From JBHENC01 sp051000345 (GTDB lineage Bacteria > Acidobacteriota > Blastocatellia > Pyrinomonadales > Pyrinomonadaceae), in NCBI GenBank assembly GCA_051000345.1, contig JBPCOJ010000093.1, positions 1 to 7,088 on the forward strand: a stretch of 7,088 nt of DNA, written 5' to 3'. Of the stretch, positions 6,364 to 7,088 are shown piece after piece. Numbering within the stretch: position 1 is the stretch's first letter; the number at the start of each line of letters is the position of its first letter. Below the pieces are notes generated by a model. It did no database searches. It was not told where the DNA came from and saw only the letters and a program-made list of their open reading frames with translations. The position numbers and the translations under genes were made by a program.

Positions 6364-6409
6364 CCTGTGCGGCCTCTCGTTCAATGCGCTTCTCCTTTGT
6401 CGTGCCTGC
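6355..6409 (-). repeat. Imperfect direct repeat, right copy, at the sigma factor 3' end
   Basis: Right-hand partner of 5521..5576, with the same 19-base core at 6380..6398 in the same orientation. On the minus strand it covers the last sigma codons and a fossil kinase start. Together the two copies bracket about 0.78 kb containing the small-protein/nucleotidyltransferase module. At the position where the left copy reads ATTGAATGA, this copy reads ATTGAACGA, which removes a stop in the sigma frame. Confidence 0.8.
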
Positions 6410-6973
6410 GCCGAGTTCACGATAGAGCCATGCTTTGGCAACCATCCAATCGCGCTCGATGGTTGCCGTGTGGACGCCTAACACCTCCGCCGTTTCCTTC
6501 ACGCTCAAGCCGCCGAAGAAACGCAGTTCGACGACACGGCTTTTGCGCTCGTCCGTCGCCGCTAATTGTTTGAGCGCATCGTCCAACGCAATCAAATCGG
6601 CGGCGCGTTCCTGCGGCAGAATCGCCGCTTCATCGAGCGACAAACGCCGTTCGTGGCCGCCGCGTTTTTCCGACGTGTGCGCTCTCGCATGGTCAATCAA
6701 AATGCGGCGCATCATCTGCGCGGCGATGGCATAAAAGTGCGCGCGGTTTTGCCATTCGACGCGCGTTTGATCGATCAGGCGCAAATACGCTTCGTGGACG
6801 AGTGCGGTCGGCTGCAACGTGTGATCGGAGCGTTCGCGGCGCAGGTAATTGGCGGCAAGGCGGCGTAGTTCGTCGTACACGAGCGGCATCAATCGCGCGG
6901 GCGCATCGCCGCTGCTGTTCCATTCGGTAAGAATTTGTGTGACATCAACCGAGGGCAAGTTGTTCACCGTCAT
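6359..6973 (-). CDS. ECF-type RNA polymerase sigma factor, kinase-linked class
   Basis: Alternative sigma factor that redirects RNA polymerase. Sigma-2 spans about residues 27-97 (LMPLVYDELRRLA, LQPTALVHEAYLRL at 53-66, RAHFYAIAAQMMRRILIDHAR at 77-97). Sigma-4 spans about 128-186 with the HTH in GLSVKETAEVLGVHTATIERD (155-175). The pattern matches the sigma factors called TIGR02999/ECF in Acidobacteriota and Planctomycetota, often encoded next to Ser/Thr kinases. Region 2.2, usually D-A-E-D, here reads Q54-P55-T56-A57, so the acidic patch is missing and a threonine is in its place. No anti-sigma gene is nearby. ATG at 6973 is the natural start, though no strong ribosome binding site precedes it. 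The last six residues (REAAQD) come from reading into the fossil kinase start; the ancestral stop was probably at the TGA still seen in the left repeat copy. Target promoters are unknown. Confidence 0.93.
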   Translation of the reverse strand: MTVNNLPSVDVTQILTEWNSSGDAPARLMPLVYDELRRLAANYLRRERSDHTLQPTALVHEAYLRLIDQTRVEWQNRAHFYAIAAQMMRRILIDHARAHTSEKRGGHERRLSLDEAAILPQERAADLIALDDALKQLAATDERKSRVVELRFFGGLSVKETAEVLGVHTATIERDWMVAKAWLYRELGAGTTKEKRIEREAAQD

Positions 6974-7001
6974 CTGCTGGCAAATCCGCGTTAGCGCAGA
7001 T

Positions 7002-7007
7002 TCTATA
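7002..7007 (-). promoter_or_regulatory. Possible -10 element upstream of the sigma factor gene
   Basis: TATAGA (GGGTATAGAAT on the minus strand) lies 28 bases before the sigma ATG. No good -35 hexamer is found at 16-18 bases, so this is a weak call. If used, the transcript would have a short leader and could run through all seven genes. Confidence 0.3.
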
Positions 7008-7043
7008 CCCGAAATTCGTGTAAAGAAACATATTTCTCGAAAA

Positions 7044-7072
7044 ACTTTTCGCCTGCGTGCGACTTTTCGCCT
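7044..7072 (-). repeat. Paired 11-base direct repeat upstream of the sigma factor gene
   Basis: AGGCGAAAAGT occurs twice on the minus strand (7072..7062 and 7054..7044) with an 18-base period, close to two helical turns. It sits about 35-65 bases upstream of the possible -10. The spacing and position fit an operator or activator site for a dimer or for side-by-side binding, but no binding protein can be named. The window ends 16 bases beyond, so more copies could lie outside. Confidence 0.5.
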
Positions 7073-7088
7073 ACGTCTTGCGCGTTAT

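Larger units (their letters stand above)
6256..6384 (-). pseudogene. Relic kinase 5' end downstream of the sigma factor, now a 42-codon ORF
   Basis: TTG at 6384, preceded by AAGGAG at the same 7-base spacing as in the real kinase gene, opens a frame that begins MNERPHRIEE, against MNEAWHRIEE in the kinase. Homology ends after ten codons; the frame then runs through the 20-bp tandem repeat and unrelated sequence to a TGA at 6258..6256. That TGA lies within the first codons of the 62-residue gene, whose ATG is at 6263. Several differences from the kinase are synonymous (AAC/AAT, AGG/AGA, GAA/GAG). It may be only a fossil, or it may still be translated as a short leader coupling the sigma gene to the module. 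The ORF overlaps the sigma 3' end by 26 bases. Confidence 0.55.

Overview
The window holds seven genes, all on the minus strand and so read from right to left, plus a transposase fragment on the plus strand at the left edge. The most likely host is an Acidobacteriota member (Blastocatellia-like). This is inferred from a large Ser/Thr kinase with a single transmembrane segment and TPR repeats next to an ECF sigma factor of the 'LQPTALVHEAYLRL' type, and from the GC-rich, Arg/Ala-rich coding. No rRNA or other taxonomic marker is present.

Right block (about 7088 to 2911): an ECF sigma factor (6973..6359), a two-gene module of a 62-residue helical protein and a MNT-type nucleotidyltransferase (6263..6075 and 6078..5602, joined by an ATGA overlap), then a receptor-type Ser/Thr kinase with a C-terminal TPR sensor (5550..2911). 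The sigma factor lacks the usual acidic residues in region 2.2 and has a threonine there. This suggests control by phosphorylation, with the kinase as the obvious partner.

The small-protein/nucleotidyltransferase module lies between two imperfect direct copies (about 55 bp) of a sigma-end/kinase-start junction, at 5521..5576 and 6355..6409. The right-hand copy still holds a ribosome binding site, a TTG start and about ten recognisable codons of a kinase N-terminus. The simplest reading is that sigma and kinase were once directly adjacent and overlapping, and that the module now splits them. The sigma reading frame has lost the stop codon still visible in the left copy and runs six codons further.

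Left block (2811 to 75): a tight operon of a GT2-like glycosyltransferase, a degenerate HD-fold protein resembling the DUF6817 group, and a second GT2 glycosyltransferase, probably for a surface polysaccharide or glycoconjugate. Its last gene runs into the antisense strand of a 3'-truncated IS256-family transposase remnant, which supplies its final 18 or so codons and its stop. The locus was therefore broken or rearranged there, and further genes of the cluster may be missing.

There is no gene-free stretch over 300 bases. No tRNA, rRNA, CRISPR array or convincing intrinsic terminator was seen.
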